From positions 34,170,598 through 34,234,597 of the forward strand of contig CM046858.1 of assembly GCA_025617745.1 (NCBI GenBank): DNA of 64,000 bases, given 5' to 3'. The position numbers and the translations under genes were made by a program. This DNA comes from Heliocidaris erythrogramma (Eukaryota > Echinodermata > Echinoidea > Camarodonta > Echinometridae). Of this stretch, positions 42,993 to 54,840 are shown one piece after another (the first letter of the stretch is position 1; the number at the start of each line of letters is the position of its first letter). Below the pieces are notes generated by a model. The model was not told the DNA's origin and made no database searches. It saw only the letters and a list, made by a program, of their open reading frames with translations.

Positions 42993-43829
42993 GCATAGAT
43001 TAAGCCGTCAATAACAATAATGTCTCCGCCGTAATGCGAAAGCGTCATGAGCAGTATAAAACATTAGTACACAATGAAACGAACGCGCTGTACATGGCCA
43101 ACGATTACATTAATATTTTACAAAAATATATGAGCATCAAGGCAGAATAGTAAATATTTGGTCATAAATTTAGATAAGTAATTAATCAAATTAGATTTTC
43201 TAGTACCTATTTCTTCATAGCTTATTTAGTTTTGTGTAGCACGAGGGAATACCACCAAACGAAAAATACATTCACCCTCTTTTTGTTCGTACTATTTTAT
43301 GGTAAAAAGAAAGAAGAAACAAATAGTTAAGAAGAAGAAAGAATTCATGGCTGTTGTATTAGCGATTTCAATTAATTTGAAATAACTCTTTTAAAGCAGG
43401 GAATTACTCGACATACTATAAAATTATATTATTTTCTATTCATGGGTGTTGCACTGCCTCCTTTTGGACAATTAAGATTTCGGCATCTTTTGATAGCATA
43501 ACTATAACCATAAACACTAGAACTAGATATTTAACAGAAGTAAAATAATAAATATACCAGTTGACATGCATTCAGAGTCGTCGCTGTTCGCCGTATTTTT
43601 CATGTATTAATTTGGCTTCTAGCATATGCATAAACCAAACAGTAGAGGGGGTATTCAACAACCGCGATCTCAAAAACTATCCAACAATGTCAGTGCGGGC
43701 TATTACGGCGATCCACCTGCTAAACGAGATAAATAGAACTTCCGCCGCATCGCTCAGTCGGCGTGTTGAGAACAAAGCCGCTCCGCAGGCGCGCCGAATC
43801 AATCGGCGCCGCCGAGGGCCCGCCAATGT
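42993..43829. other. Unassigned non-coding stretch
   Basis: AT-rich with no repeat or motif of note. A GC-richer part at 43690-43830 belongs to the repeat that follows. Confidence 0.35.
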
Positions 43830-44032
43830 AAAACTTTTCGTAAGAAGCCTTATAAGGAGGGAAAAGGGCACTTATCGGAAGGGGAAAGGGCGCTTATTAG
43901 AAAGGAAAAGGGGCACTTTTAGTAGTAAAAAGGCCACTTATCACAGAGAAAGGGGGCATTTTTTTCAGATGTAAAAAGGGCACTTTTGGGGTACTTAAAA
44001 AGTGGCACAGTTCCCCCGGGCTCGCCGCCCCT
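43830..44032. repeat. GGGCACTTAT repeat block, copy 2
   Basis: Inverted relative to 30620-30900 at the TTTTCGTAAGAAGCC edge, and ends CTCGCCGCCCCTG, a hAT-like terminus. The last ~85 bp are inverted again at 44569-44650 (CAGGGGCGGCGCAACC...), marking ends of related elements. Confidence 0.65.
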
Positions 44033-44280
44033 GAGATAACTCATTTAAGTTTCCTCCCATGCATTATATATGGTACACAAATTATTTGTCGTCAATGACC
44101 CTTTTTAAATATTTCCTTTTTAACCTGCCAAACCGTTCACACATTATTCCATGTCCATTTACAGTCCATTGGTACCAGCCATGGGTCTTACAAACCTAAC
44201 GTCATTCCACTGGTTTAGCAATAAAAAGCTAGGACTTTGCTATTTTTGTAGATATGACTCTGCAGCGAATTGGTCGTACA

Positions 44281-44460
44281 GTACGAACTCCAACTCCATT
44301 TAGAACGTGACTAATACAGACAACTCCTTGGTAACATTGAGCAATCTTGTTGTAGAACCAAAGCCCCGTACAGTACGAACTCCAACTCCATTTAGAACGT
44401 GACTAATACAGACAACTCCTTGGTAACATTGAGCAATCTTGTTGTAGAACCAAAGCCCCC
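44281..44460. repeat. Exact 92-bp tandem duplication
   Basis: The unit beginning GTACGAACTCCAACTCCATT occurs at 44281 and 44373 with essentially no differences. It ends at TGTAGAACCAAAGCCCC, a phrase shared with the repeats at 48610, 54870 and 62165. Confidence 0.85.
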
Positions 44461-44814
44461 CCCCCCCAATCCCCCACCCGTCCACAACTTCAACAGTTAA
44501 TATCAATATTATCCCACGACGAGAGCAAGATGGTTTATACCTCTAACCACTAACACTCAGGGGCGGCGCAACCGGGGACCAGGGGCACAGTGCCCCCCCC
44601 ACTTTTTCATGTACCCCAAAAGTGCACGTTTTACATCTGAAACAATGCCCCATTTCTCTCTACGTTTGTCTAATTATGTGGTGCACTCGGTGTTGTTTCA
44701 CCCTATTTCAGGGGCGCAAATCTATTTTGAAATGCAGGGTGGGGGGGGGGGGCACCACATGATTTAACTTTTGTAAGATTTGGTTATTTTGGAAGTTGAT
44801 AAAAAGGAGCCCCG

Positions 44815-45009
44815 ACATTTGCTCCTACAACATTTGTACTACAGTCTATATCTCGAAAGGTCAGAGGTAATATTTTTCTTTTATGTTTGGTTCAGGACAA
44901 TGTAAAGATTATAAGATTAGGGTTAGGATTAGGGTTGGGTTTAGGTTTAGGTTTAGGATTAACATGGCAAAGTTAGACCAGAGCGATTGTCGCAGGAGGA
45001 AATGTCAAA
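44815..45009. mobile_element. Short element with telomere-like core
   Basis: The ends GACATTTGCTCC and GGAGGAAATGTC are near-perfect inverted repeats. Next to the right one is GAGCGATTGTCGCAGGAGG, the same unit as in the 30-bp arrays at 9.0 and 14.3-15.1 kb. The core (about 44908-44962) is made of TTAGGG, TTAGGA and TTTAGG units. Confidence 0.7.
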
Positions 45010-45795
45010 CACCCCAATAAAAAAAATTGTGGCCTTCGTAACCCCCCCCCCCCCACCCTTTAGATTGCCGTGGTCGACTTGTCTAACTCTATAAAACAAG
45101 CCAACGTAAATTCAACTTCAAAGCAGCTCTTCATAATCATCTTAGCAAGCAAAGATTCAAAATGAGTTCTTCTCTCTCTGCACTATTTCCATCTGTGCAC
45201 CACACACCTGTCTGATTGGAATGTGGGACGATATTATATTTGAAGAAGAAAAGTAGAGTTTTCTAATTATCTGCAATTACATCCATATCTGACATTCATA
45301 TTTATACATTCAGACACATACAAAGACTCACCGACCACCCCCTGCATGTGGTTTGTAATAAGATTAGGTTAACCTGGGAGATGGAAGAGAGATCTCTCTT
45401 CCATCTCCCTGGGTGAACGAAAAGGGTGTCTACAAGCCATAAAAGCAAGAAAACAAAATGCAAAAAACCAAGCGTTTGGTGTTGGTTGATTGATTGTATA
45501 CACATTTATTTCCTATCCATAATTAATAACGATATTTAAAAAGCAAAGGAAAATACAACATTTTGAAATGAAAATGGAAACCACTGGAAAACACAGCATT
45601 ATTTTGTAAGTTCCCTGGAATAAATATAATAACATATTTTTCATAAAATATAATTTTAAGGCGTCTGTATAAACAGAACACCATTATTAATTTTTTTAAA
45701 GATGTTTGAATTTTTAAAGATGTTTTAATAAAGAGATTACGGTACACGAAAGAACAAATAAAATAAGATAGGACACGACAAGACATGACAGAACA
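45010..45795. other. Unassigned stretch with a perfect palindrome
   Basis: Apart from the palindrome at 45376-45409 and a C-run at 45042-45054, I see nothing. Confidence 0.4.
45376..45409. repeat. Perfect 34-bp palindrome
   Basis: The left half GGGAGATGGAAGAGAGA is the exact reverse complement of the right half, with no spacer. It is flanked by GGTTAACCT on the left. Confidence 0.9.
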
Positions 45796-46128
45796 CAGTG
45801 GCGGATCCAGGGGGGCACTTCCGGCCCGGAAGTATCCGCCCTTTTGTCGATTGTGCCCCCTTTTTTTTTTACTTGTAAGAAAATTATGGGGGGAGGGAAC
45901 TAGGCCCCATACCCCTTCCCCCTGAGCGAATTTTGGAGGTCTGGCGGCAATTGTTTTTTGTCATCGCCCCCCACCCCCCCCCCCCCCCCCCGCCCCCCCC
46001 CCCCAGTGAGCGACGTTTTGAGAAGCTGGAAAGACCCCAAAAATACGGGTCTACCTTTTCCAAAAGTTGATAAACCTGCATTTGTGTGCCCCCCCCCCCC
46101 CTTATACTAAATCCTGGATCCGCCCCTG
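45796..46128. mobile_element. 333-bp hAT-like MITE
   Basis: CAGTGGCGGATCCAGG at the left and CCTGGATCCGCCCCTG at the right are inverted (15 of 16). The flanks ACAGAACA and ATAGGACA agree at six of eight positions, a possible decayed 8-bp duplication. The interior is dominated by C-runs. Confidence 0.75.
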
Positions 46129-46289
46129 ATAGGACATGACAAAAAGTACAACTAATAAGACCAAAACAAAAATTTAAAGGAGAGAGAGAGAAGGGGGTTT
46201 AACAGTGTGTGTGTGTGTGTAATTGGGTTTTTACAAACGTGTATAAATCAGATATGATTATTTACGTCTGGGACCGACCTTTAACGTCA

Positions 46290-46405
46290 CCATCCGAAAG
46301 ACGTGACTCAGTCTCGAACCTGGGTCCGCTGAATCAGTTTATAACTTCCACTGGTAGCTGGATTACAGGCGCACGCCACAACGCCCAGTGGAGATGTGGA
46401 AACCT
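46290..46405 (-). repeat. 7SL RNA-like sequence, probably a SINE head
   Basis: On the minus strand the sequence includes GGGCGTTGTGGCGTGCGCC, TGTAATCCAGCTACC and, downstream, GACCCAGGTTCGAGACTGAG. This is the order and spacing of the 7SL (SRP) RNA 5' Alu domain (GGCG-TGCCTGTA-TCC-AGCTAC ... CCCAGGAGTTCGAGAC). It then passes into CGTCTTTCGGATGGTGACGT, which is not 7SL. It is best read as a SINE-type chimera or a decayed SRP RNA copy rather than the gene. Confidence 0.5.
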
Positions 46406-46539
46406 CCCACATAGACAGGGTTCACCGGAGGCCATGCCCCCCCCCCCTTATTCAGCCACTAAAAAAAATCGATAAAAATGGATTGTTTGATCGTATCACA
46501 GCCATATCCCACCTTGTAATAGGTAGAGTTTTATTGTTA

Positions 46540-47160
46540 TTTTTATGCGTCCGCCCACCGAAGGTGGGTGCCGGAGGCATTATGTTTTCGGGTTGTCCGT
46601 GCGTCCGTCCGTGCGTCCGTCCGTCCGTCCCACTTCTCGTTACCGCGATATCTGAAGAATCATTTGAGGTAGGAACCTCAAACTTGGTACTAGTATGTAT
46701 CCCCATACGAAGATGAACTGATTAGATTTGGGGGTAAGTAGGTCAAAGGTCAGAGGTCACAGGGGTCAATATACATGAAATTACATGAAATTCTTGGTTT
46801 TTAGCACCGTTACCGCGATATCTCAAGAACTGTTTGAGGAAAGAACTTCAAACTTGGTACTAGTATGTATCCCTATACGAAGATGAACTGATTAGATTTT
46901 GGGGTAAGGAGGTCAAAGGTCAGAGGTCACAGAGGTCAATTTAAATGAAATTACATGAAATTCTTGGTTTTTAGCACCGTTACCGCGATATCTCAAGAAC
47001 TGTTTGAGGTAAGAACTTCAAACTTGGTACCAGTATGTATCCCCATAGAAAGAGGAACTGATTAGATTTTGGGGTAGGTAGGTCAAAGTTCAGAGGTCAC
47101 ATGACGTCATCGATCGCTGGACCGATTTTCCAAAAATTTTCGGGGCGTTCCCAGTTATTT
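46540..47160 (+). repeat. 170-bp tandem repeat with AGGTCA words
   Basis: After a (GTCC)n-like stretch, the unit starting TTACCGCGATATCT occurs at 46640, 46810 and 46980, an exact 170-bp period. Each unit contains AACTTGGTACTAGTATGTAT and AGGTCAAAG(G/T)TCAGAGGTCA. The repeats are about 93-95% alike by eye. Confidence 0.85.
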
Positions 47161-47205
47161 TTTTATTTTCAAGTTTACAGATTAATGAATGGAATTCAGG
47201 TAATA

Positions 47206-47813
47206 TGTGACCCGACGCCTCAAAACCTACAATAAGTCGCCAAAATTATTATTTTTGTTTTATACATTTTCTGAAAGTAGAGATTCTCAGCTTTCCAATG
47301 GTATATCACTTGCCTAGTTTACTCAATGATAACACCTTTAAATATCACATTTAAAATCAGTATGTAACCAGCAATCAATAACTCCTATTCAGAGAAAATG
47401 GCCATTTAAGTTCGGAACAAAAGAGTGCTAAACCTTCGCTCTCTGTGTGCGCCCAAGTAAAACTGGGTATTCAAATGGCCATAGCAACCGATATGAAGGG
47501 ATTATTAGATTAGGCTGAATTTTGGCAAGCTGCTCCAGGAGGACCTATTCATTACTCACTCCAAAAGTCAATTTAATACCTTCAGAGGTAAAGTAGTAAT
47601 TTGGCATTGAATGAAAGTATTACAAAAGCTCTCCAAACATTCATTAGCTGGACAGGTGAAAAAAGGAGTCATTTTAAAATGCCCCAAAAACATATTTCTA
47701 AGTCGAATTAGGACTCACAAACTTGAGACATGATAGAATGATAATGAAACTACCCATTTCTAACAAAAACAGATCCGTGCGACTTATTGTAGGTTTTGAG
47801 GCGGCGGGTCACA
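47206..47813. mobile_element. 608-bp mariner-like MITE
   Basis: The ends TGTGACCCGACGCCTCAAAA and its inverted partner (TTTTGAGGCGGCGGGTCACA) match with one difference over ~36 bp, including CCTACAATAAGTCGC. A TA dinucleotide flanks each side (47204-47205 and 47814-47815), as for Tc1/mariner insertions. No ORF of transposase type. Confidence 0.8.
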
Positions 47814-48707
47814 TATGGTTGACAGATCTGGATTCACAGTAGAAAAGTCTATTAAATGAAGTTCCTTTGTTACAATTCCATAAAAGGGAACCTTTAAGGC
47901 CCCTTCTATCAAATTGCACCAACATAACTCACAATATTTTACGCTTGATTAAGCCAAAGCAACTTTTGTGAAAGGGTGCAAAATCCATACTTGAAAATAT
48001 GTTTGTAAATGTTTTGACTGGTATCAGCAAAGTTGAGAGTCATGAAAACACTTAGAAATGTTATCTTCTGGTAACTGAAATACAATTTTATATTCTGATA
48101 ATGAAAAGACAATCATTGAAAGAACAGATTTTGTCCTGATATATCCCATCAGAACTTTATGGTTGAGTGAGCAAGCCAGGTAAAAATAAAAGACAAAGAG
48201 TAACATATTGAAGCACTGAACAAGTAGTGAATCGCTCACTCAAGCACAAGACGTTGATGGGATGTGTAAGGACATACCGAGAACAAAGCCTGATATTTCA
48301 TGAATTGTCTTTTAATGATCAGAATATGGATATTTCTAAGCCTTTTCATGACTCTCAGCTTGGCTGATACCAGACGGAGCCAATATCAATTCGTGTCAAG
48401 TCTGGATTTTGCACCCTTTCACAAAATTGGCGTGTGCTCACTTATACGTAGAATATTGTTCCATATTTTGGTGTCATTTGATAGAAGAGATCCTAAACTA
48501 TCGACAGGTATGAAAATTTCCTTTAAATGCTTTGAAACATTTATTTGGGGAGACATTTTCTCTAACAAAAATTAACCTTTTTATAATTCATTTATTCATG
48601 AGCAACCTAGTGGTAGAACCAAGCCCCCCCCCCCCCCCCCCCCCCGTCCACAACTTCAACAGTTAATATCAATATTATCCCCCAATGAGAGCTGCACGAT
48701 ACCTGTA

Positions 48708-49145
48708 GTCGGACCCAACTTCCAAAAACCGAGCACAGGTATATACTCCGAAAACGGCGTATGAATATAGAGCCCTCATCGTTCAGTGCGAGGCGGTGTG
48801 TACAAAAGGCATGGGGACAATCTTGCAAAGTCAACCTGCCAACGATATAATTATATATTCTTTAAAATAATGCTGTGTGTCAATTACCTTCAAAATCCGT
48901 GAATGATTTGCCATATGAAATGACTTTCAAATTACAAACATTTGAAAGAAATATATCCGCAGCATTATATTTGAAAATTATATTATCAACAGCAGGTCGA
49001 CATTGCAGGATTTTTCCCATGGCTTTTGTACACACTGTCTCGCAATGAACGACGAGGGCTCTATATTCATCTTGCTCTATACGCCGTTTTCGGAGTATAA
49101 ACCTGCGCTGGGTTTTCCGAAGTTGGGTCTGATTGACCTGTGTCA
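48708..49145. mobile_element. ~440-bp palindromic element
   Basis: Left and right arms of about 190 bp are inverted: ACTCCGAAAACGGCGTAT, GAATATAGAGCCCTC and GTGTGTACAAAAG occur in both, in opposite orientation. The second copy of the host module (near 62235) lacks it, so it is an insertion. No gene. Confidence 0.8.
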
Positions 49146-49633
49146 CTAGACATAACGCCCTTGTGGCTCCCAGCAGACGTCTTATGTTTTGAAAGCTTTA
49201 CGAAATCTCCTGTATGTCTTGTTCATGTTTTACCGACATTATGCTGCATCATAATATTTCCTATATTGCTCTGCTGTCATCCTCTGCTGTTAACCAAGCC
49301 AAAGTAAATTTAGTTATTCACCCAAAACTTAGTGAAAATAAATTTATTTCATCGCAGTATGGAAATAAGTTTATATTTATTTACTTATTAATTTATTGAA
49401 AACAAATTTATTGAGGATGAAACATGACCAGCAAAAGCTGTTTTACATCATGGCCCTGGTTAAGAGACATTATACAGCAATAAAAACTTTTTTATTACAA
49501 TAGAAAATACAAAATATCATATAGCACATCACAATAATGCATCAAATTTACTGGTAGCGTATTAACATGAAAACAAAAGTATGATATGATAAAGAAAAGT
49601 AAGAGGATGAGGACGGGAGAAAAGAGACAAGGT

Positions 49634-49637
<4 letters not shown>

Positions 49638-49690
<53 letters not shown>
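49638..49690. repeat. (GA)n microsatellite
   Basis: About 26 uninterrupted GA units; the matching site in copy 2 (62735-62758) is shorter. Confidence 0.9.
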
Positions 49691-49693
<3 letters not shown>

Positions 49694-49977
49694 AAGAACT
49701 AATATGCGCATTAGCGTGCGCCCTATCAAACTTTGATTATTGCTCTGTGGAGTTGCTAAAGTGTATTGGCCCAAAAAGTATACATGTGTCTTGAGGCTCC
49801 CGAAACATGGATGAAACATGGATGTTAAATGTTTATCTCTAAGTAATTTCATATAAAGCAGCATGCGGATCCAAGATTATATAAAAGTGGGGGTCTCACA
49901 GGCTTGAGTGTATCTTGGTGGAGGCAGGGGTGGGGCGGTTTTCCCCGTCATTGTGTAGCCACTATTTCCCGGGAATA

Positions 49978-50960
49978 AATCAAATCAAATTAAATCAAAT
50001 CAATTTATTAAACTAAAATCCGTAATTTTGGATTATCATCAACATACAAATACAAAGGAAGATTCAAAATAGGTTACAGATGATCAAAGGGGAATATAAA
50101 TCATTGAAAAATAACAAAGCAACCCAAGCTCCCCCAAACAACAACAACAACAAACAAACAAACAAACAAAAAAACAACCCATGAACAACAACACAAGAAG
50201 AGGCAAGTACAAGTTTATAATAAGGAAGATACGATACCGTATGTAGGCCTCGATCTGCCAAACTCTTCCTATAATTTACCAATTTTAATCAAGTATTATT
50301 TCTTTTTCTGTCACTGTATATATTACTGATGGAGTTGACACAAACTTGCTTATGTATATATCTCTACTCTGCATTATATATTTAAACTTGTTTAGTTCGT
50401 TGATATCTTTAAATGAAGATACTATGGTATATATGTTATGAAATAGTTTTTCTCTTTGTTCTTTGTATGATGGACATCGCATAATAAAATGAAATTCAGT
50501 TTCTAAGTCCGATTGGCAGGTGGGACATAAACATTTATTAACTTCTAAATTTTTGTGGCGTCCCTGTTCAATCATTATTTTACTATTGCTTATTCTTATT
50601 CCTAGATAGTTTTTAATATGTGACTTGTCTATATCTAATAAGTATTTTTCTAGGTTTTACGTAGGCCTATATTTCAGGTCCTTATATGTTTTGAGTTTTT
50701 ACAATATACGTCACTGTTTCCCTCGATAATTCTCTGCCAATGTCTTATATATATCTTTCTTGCAATTTTGAATCTTTTGCTCGGATTATGGACATGCCGA
50801 TGAAGGGGGGGGGGGGGGGGGGGGGTATAGGATGAAAAAGAAAATCTCGTTATAAAACCCTCCCCTTCCCTTTTTTTTTCTTTCTCAACAAGGGGCCTCC
50901 TTCCCGATGTGATGTTTTCCCTTCTCCCATGTCTACTCCTGTCAATTATTATTCTTGTCA
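49978..50960 (-). mobile_element. 5'-truncated LINE tail, minus strand
   Basis: The 3' end is marked by GATTT repeat units (AATCAAATCAAATTAAATCA on the plus strand at 49976-50005). Upstream on the minus strand, 50285-50575 encodes a C-terminal domain with CLCPTCQSDLETEFHFIMRC, a Cys-x2-Cys...His...Cys finger typical of LINE RT C-termini, preceded by RISNSKIMIEQGRHK. Frames further upstream are broken. Confidence 0.75.
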
Positions 50961-51211
50961 ATGAATGGAAGCTTACTTTTTCGTAAATAGATCAGTTGCA
51001 GTTGCGATAGCATGGAGGGGGTGGGGGGGGGGGGGGGCGGGGTGAGTGTCTCTCAATTAGAGCACTTTTCTGATCCCCGCTCGATAAATACATACCAAAA
51101 TCTGCGAGAGGAATATTGGAAAAGTTTATTTATTTTCATTTTCATTAATTTTTTTATTTTCTTTTCATTTATTTTATTTTATTTTATTTTATTTTTTATT
51201 ATTTTTATTAT

Positions 51212-52246
51212 AGGTTTTCCCGCCCATTTTCGTCACCTTTTCAATAAATTTCAAACAATGATCTTTTAATTTCGTCGCCGGCCCGCACGAATTTGCGAAT
51301 GCTTGTTTCAATTTCGTCTTTGATCATTCAATTTAAAAACATTACCATTCAATTTCGTCATTTGTCGCTGACTTTCGTCACTTTCGATTCAATTTCGTCG
51401 GTCACAGTAGTTGGGCGCAAAACAACAAGATCAAATTCGTCTTTTGGCATTCGTTTTCGTCAAACTTTCACGCAAAATCGTCCTCTATACTACACTGCAG
51501 CAAGATCCATCTACATTTGCTCATCATATCGTTTACTCACCACCTGCATGATCACAATTATGCCACTTTCATCGTAGATAAAACATATTTAAATACGCAA
51601 CAATCAATAAATCATATCATCTAACTTCACACAAATGAAATACTCTGACATAAACAACACAATACAACAAAATAAAGATAAAGAAAAGATGCAGTTGAAA
51701 CAATTTTTTTCGGGATATAGATAAAATTTTAAATAGATATATAGACAAATTTTCAATATTCATTGTTGAATGATAAGATTCTGTAAACATAAAATGCATC
51801 GATACATCCACTTGATGATGCAATCACAGATTGGAATGAAAAAAAGAATGCTTATCATGCTTACATTTAGCTAAACATCAATAATGGCTTGATGTATTTC
51901 AACCGATTATATGAATCACGTAAAACTTAAGAGAAAATGGTTAAAGGTTTTATGTATCCTCTATAGAGAGGAATAAAAAAACGAATTTGAACAGCAATAA
52001 AGTGAATTTGTTTGAAAAGACGACGAATTTGATCATTTTTACTCGCTTGCCAGTGGGGACGAAATCCAGTGACAACTGACGAATGTGAATGCTAAATTGT
52101 TGAATTTGGTTGACCAAAGACGAAATTAAATGACATTTGGACGAAATCGATCCTCGTGTTTGAGCGCGGTACGCTTTGCCAGACGAAATTGAATTAAAAG
52201 CTGATGAAATCGCTTGAATAGGTGACGAAAATGGGCGGGAAAACCT
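51212..52246. mobile_element. 1.0-kb inverted-repeat element, same family as 26133-27450
   Basis: The ends AGGTTTTCCCGCCCATTTTC and their exact inverse bound arms built from AATTTCGTC words. Flanks are TTATTAT and ATATTAT. It lies in an A/T homopolymer-rich setting. No transposase. Confidence 0.8.
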
Positions 52247-52510
52247 ATATTATTTTTTTATTTTATTTATTTATTTAATTATTTTTTATTTTTATATATT
52301 TATATATGTAATTTTTTTTTATTTATTTATTTTTTTTTTTTTTTTTGGGGGGGGGGGCCTTAACATGAGTCTTTTCTTTCTTTCTGTTTTCCTTTGCCAT
52401 TATCGTGCGTGCTGGTTGTGCTAATTAGAAAGAGAAGAGGGGAAAATATATCCCCGGTCTGCAGTCTAATTTGGGTGGATCGTTGTAAACCGGGGGATCT
52501 TCTTTTTTTT
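52247..52510. other. T-rich low-complexity stretch
   Basis: Long T/A runs and a G-run at 52347-52357. Nothing else. Confidence 0.5.
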
Positions 52511-52870
52511 GCTTGGACAAGGCCGGATAAGAAAATTAAATTTTTAATCATGTTAATATAAAATAATATTTGTAGAACTCTAAAAACTTTACAACTATTG
52601 TCATTAAAATTAAGCTACCAATATATAATTCTCAATAACTTTTTAATTCCTTAATTTAATTCCTTTTTTTTTTTGGTAACAGTGGAGGTATAGTCACTTC
52701 TAATCATGAACCAATTAATTTGACCGCCCAGTTTTTACACTGCTTGGACAGGGCCGGATAAGAAAATTAAATCTTTAATCATGTTAATATCAAGTAATAT
52801 TTGTAGAACTCTAAAAACTTTGCGACTATTGTCATTAAAATTAAGTTACCAATATATAATTCTCAATAGA
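52511..52870. repeat. Direct duplication of ~130 bp
   Basis: GCTTGGACAAGGCCGGATAA at 52511 recurs at 52742 (offset 231 bp), with the following 120 bp conserved. The same lead-in (CCGCCCAGTTT...TTGGACAAGGC) occurs near 59310 and 60920. Confidence 0.8.
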
Positions 52871-53540
52871 TTGTTTGATCGTATCGCAGCCATATCCCAC
52901 CTTGTAATAGGTATAAGGCTATGGAAGCATTGATAGAGACATGGTTATTCACTTGTGCATATCTAATGATATTAAAACTTATATAATAGATAGCCAAAGT
53001 CTTCCCGCTTCGATCTCTTTAATTCCGTATCCTTTGAACATTATAATATACGATGTCTGGTTGGGTACAGTAGAACTTGTATAATGCCAATATAGAAGAT
53101 ACAAAAACGTGTGGTTTTTTTATGCAATTGATTAGTCATTACGTATTAATCCCCCCAGAGGGTGCAGACTGTACTGTCAAAGGGCCCATTTGTGCAGGAC
53201 TCGGGTCCTTAATAATCGTTAAAAAGTGTTTAGTTTTCAGTAATTGTGTTAATCTAGCTTTATCGATAATTATTTTATCAGATTGTGACCTTTTTCCCGT
53301 GCTAATTAATCAAATAGGAGTAATTTCAAGATGTTTTAACTGGCTCACATTTTAAAATAAGGCTATCAGTAAAGTTTGTTGGGTTCCATTTTCATTTAGC
53401 TTAAGTCTTAAAGTAGATATTCAAAGAAAATCACAAATATGGCAATTAATGTATCACTAGAAACTGGGAAGCTTACAGATGGCAATCGTATAAGTTTTAT
53501 GTCAACTGCGTATCTGGTGATTATAAAAACAACACAAATA
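52871..53540. other. Unassigned stretch
   Basis: Begins with a 40-bp match to 46480-46522 (GATTGTTTGATCGTATC...CACCTTGTAATAGGTA). The rest is unassigned; the 92-codon frame at 53077-53355 has no motif. Confidence 0.4.
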
Positions 53541-54205
53541 AAAGCTCTTCTCAGCATCTGGAATATCCGAGGATTCGCCAGAAATATAGCGATGTTTTGA
53601 TGTCGTCACACTCGGGATCGATCCTGCTTAAGCAGACGACGTCCTATAATGAATGAACGTAATTGCAATGCAATTATTTATCAAATTATAAAGAGTTTGG
53701 TGTATTTAAACATGACCTTATTTCACACCATTATAAAGGGAAAGTGAACTGATTCTGATAGCTAAAACCGTTTGATTGTAAATACATAGGAGAAGGGTCA
53801 ATGATCAATGAAATAAACCCACTTTCAAATTGAAAAGCCCTCCGAATAATAGCAGGATGGTATTCGTTCCCTCTTGAAACGCCGAACATGCCCGGTGCAA
53901 GCAGCTGAAAATACAATGGCGTCTTATTTTGTTTACAAGTGACTGATTCCTTTATTTTTTTAACGCTGCATTTTTCATCAAAATAATACCATACACGAAG
54001 TTAAGAGTGAGGCAACAGACTAACATTAAGACTGACGCTAGTGAAGGAAGAGAAATAAGTGAAGAGGAGATGACAAAATAGGCTCTGAAAAATGTGTAAG
54101 ATGTTATGGGACATCGTCTGCTTAGACAGGACTGGTCCAGGGTGTGTCGTCACATATCTCAGCAGCGTTCGAGGAGCTCTTCAGCTGCTATATCGGGGGC
54201 TGTAT
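53541..54205. mobile_element. ~0.65-kb inverted-repeat element
   Basis: GTCGTCACACTCGGGATCG...CTTAAGCAGACGACGTCC (53600-53645) is inverted at 54100-54165 (GGGACATCGTCTGCTTAGAC...GTGTGTCGTCAC). Outer parts (AGCTCTTC...GATATAGC) pair weakly. Exact termini and target duplication are not clear. Confidence 0.55.
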
Positions 54206-54840
54206 TTTACCGTTTTATAATTGATAATAATCATTACTTCAAATGTTTCCAAGCGTTGAATTTGGATAACCTTCTTTAATTTATGCCATCTATGCAATAA
54301 TAAGTATTAAGCCAATATTTAAAATCATTAACGTTCTACTTTAAAGTGCCAAGGGGTTTAGCTCTCTTCAAAACTACCAAAATGTGATGAATGCTTACTT
54401 TTCAAATGTCTGCACCTCATTAACCATCTGTAATTTCACAGAATATTGCGTACAAAACTTGTAGGAAATGTATTACCACGTCTTATGATACCAAATTTAT
54501 TACTTTACCCAACTTTATGCATAAGAATTATTGAAAATTACATTTGAGTTCATTTGTTTACTATTATTTAATGTTGAAATACGGTAATATATTCTTTAAA
54601 ATCTGCAATTTTCTCTGAAAATTTATATTGTAGCATATAGTTATGATCATGTATTTAGAACGCTTGATTTATGCTCGAAATTTTGATATACATTGGCCAT
54701 CATATACCTTTCCTGTGGTCGACCAATTGGTGAATGAAAAACAAGTCTATCTGTCACATATAAGTGACATCGGCAGTGAAAGAGTTAATAAGGTCTCAGT
54801 CCCCACCTCAGTCCCCATCTAGAACAGAGACAAATAATAC
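54206..54840. other. Unassigned non-coding stretch
   Basis: AT-rich with no motif-bearing frames. Confidence 0.4.

Larger units (their letters stand above)
47885..50990. repeat. ~3-kb module, copy 1
   Basis: Collinear with about 61450-64000: TATCAAATTGCACCA-CATA, then CACAATATTTTACGCTTGAT, the TAGTGGTAGAACCAAGC phrase, the GAGGATGAAACATGACC block, a (GA)n tract, GATCCAAGATT-TATAAAA, and a minus-strand LINE tail. It carries an extra palindromic insertion (48708-49145). Confidence 0.85.

Noticed and set aside
46290-46405. Human Alu contamination
   Set aside because: The match to the 7SL domain is partial and diverged, and it continues into non-Alu sequence within urchin-like repeats.
53077-53355. 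92-codon plus-strand open frame as a gene
   Set aside because: It has no motif, no start context and no splice support, and lies in AT-rich repeat flank.
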